Shown in pieces: positions 5,751-6,217 of a DNA stretch of 6,217 bases. The stretch spans positions 716-6,932 of the forward strand of contig JAHFDC010000043.1 of NCBI GenBank assembly GCA_023249205.1, given 5' to 3'. The notes beneath the pieces are model-generated. The model saw only the letters and a program-made list of their open reading frames with translations. It was not told the DNA's origin and did not search any database. This DNA is from Candidatus Methylomirabilota bacterium. GTDB lineage: Bacteria; Methylomirabilota; Methylomirabilia; Methylomirabilales; JACPAU01. Made by a program: the position numbers and the translations under genes. How positions within the stretch are numbered: the first letter of the stretch is position 1; each line of letters opens with the position of its first letter.

Positions 5751-6217
5751 CTGAGGATCCTCGGCCTGATGTCCGGCACGTCCGCCGACGGGATTGACGC
5801 CGCTCTGGTCGAGATCGCGCCGGGGAAGCCGCTCCCCCACCCGAGTCTCCTCCACTTCCGCCACACCCCCTTCCCGGCCGCGCTCCGGACAGAGGTCCTC
5901 GCCTGCGCCGGACCGCCGGCGGGGACCGTGGACCGGGTCTGCCGCCTGAACGCGAGCCTGGGGGAGGCCTTCGCCGAGGCCGCGCTCGGCTGCCTGCGGG
6001 AGGCGGGGGTCGCGCCCGAAGAGGTCGCTCTCATCGGATCGCACGGCCAGACGATCCACCACCAGCCACCGGGTCCGGAAGCGCCGGGCCCGCCGGCCAC
6101 CCTGCAGGTCGGAAGCCCGGCCGTCATCGCCGAGCGGACCGGGATCACCACCGTCGCCGACTTCCGGCCGCGGGACATGGCCGCGGGGGGCGAGGGGGCC
6201 CCGCTCGCTCCCCTGTT
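5751..6217 (+). CDS. anmK: Anhydro-N-acetylmuramic acid kinase, 5' part (CTG start)
   Basis: The first 155 residues of AnmK, cut by the window end. This cytoplasmic enzyme opens and phosphorylates 1,6-anhydro-MurNAc with ATP to give MurNAc-6-phosphate, feeding cell-wall sugars back into metabolism. Diagnostic motifs are present: the N-terminal phosphate-binding GLMSGTSADGID (5-16), GSHGQTIHH (96-104), TLQVGSPAVIAE (117-128) and ADFRPRDMAAGGEGAPLAP (136-154). D142 is the likely catalytic base by family comparison, and E148 replaces the Gln more usual in GGQGAPL. The family N-terminus (M-[RK]-I-L-G-L-M-S-G-T) falls exactly on CTG 5751, six bases after GAGGAGG. The first in-frame ATG (5769) would remove the first beta strand, and GTG 5703 would add 16 unusual residues. 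Transcribed divergently from the exporter, with no evident functional link. Confidence 0.95.
   Translation, partial: MRILGLMSGTSADGIDAALVEIAPGKPLPHPSLLHFRHTPFPAALRTEVLACAGPPAGTVDRVCRLNASLGEAFAEAALGCLREAGVAPEEVALIGSHGQTIHHQPPGPEAPGPPATLQVGSPAVIAERTGITTVADFRPRDMAAGGEGAPLAPL

Noticed and set aside
5753..5762. A 10-bp palindrome GAGGATCCTC at the anmK start
   Set aside because: It is explained by the conserved codons for Arg-Ile-Leu, and it is short and isolated.
4430..5797. A 455-codon open frame on the plus strand opposite the adaptor gene
   Set aside because: Its product is a low-complexity Arg/Leu/Pro/Gly mix with no domain. It mirrors the GC-rich third-position bias of the adaptor gene, which has clear family motifs.
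5597..6178. N-terminal extension of the adaptor reading frame (194 extra codons)
   Set aside because: It runs antisense through anmK. The membrane anchor, ribosome-binding site and promoter all place the start at 5596 or 5590.

Overview
The window is very GC-rich, about two-thirds G+C by eye. It looks like ordinary bacterial chromosome from a diderm. The evidence for an outer membrane is a periplasmic adaptor with a long coiled-coil hairpin and a peptidoglycan-recycling kinase typical of Gram-negatives. The overall style (GC content, an RRM protein, YbhFGRS-like exporter genes) would fit an uncultured lineage such as Methylomirabilota/Rokubacteria or a deltaproteobacterium. That placement is an impression, not something the sequence proves.

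All genes but one lie on the minus strand. Reading leftward from 5596 there is a tight three-gene exporter operon. It encodes a membrane-fusion protein (4451-5596), an ABC ATPase (3402-4454) and an ABC-2 permease (2305-3402), joined by a 4-nt ATGA overlap and a 1-nt TGATG overlap. Diverging from it, on the plus strand, is the 5' part of anmK (5751 to the window end). This gene appears to start at a CTG codon behind a near-perfect Shine-Dalgarno. The 154-bp divergent intergenic region holds extended -10 candidates in both directions.

Downstream of the exporter is a stand-alone Fic-domain protein with a C-terminal winged helix (916-2067). It has its own AT-rich promoter (2122-2151), overlapped by an inverted repeat that could be an operator. 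Further left is a small RRM RNA-binding protein (320-631), transcribed from a good sigma70-type promoter (836-864) whose -35 box sits inside a perfect 15-bp palindrome. Its leader is about 200 nt long and hairpin-rich. Behind it, probably on the same transcript, is a 65-residue highly basic protein (19-216) of unknown function.

The exporter genes should work as one inner-membrane efflux pump feeding an outer-membrane channel encoded elsewhere. The RRM and basic-protein pair suggests an RNA-related, possibly stress- or cold-responsive unit. The Fic protein is likely a self-regulated AMP-transferase. I found no mobile element, CRISPR array, tRNA or rRNA, and no obviously new multi-gene system. 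The best leads are the mirror-symmetric repeats in the adaptor hairpin, the CTG start of anmK, the palindrome on the RRM promoter with its structured leader, and the operator-like repeat at the Fic promoter.
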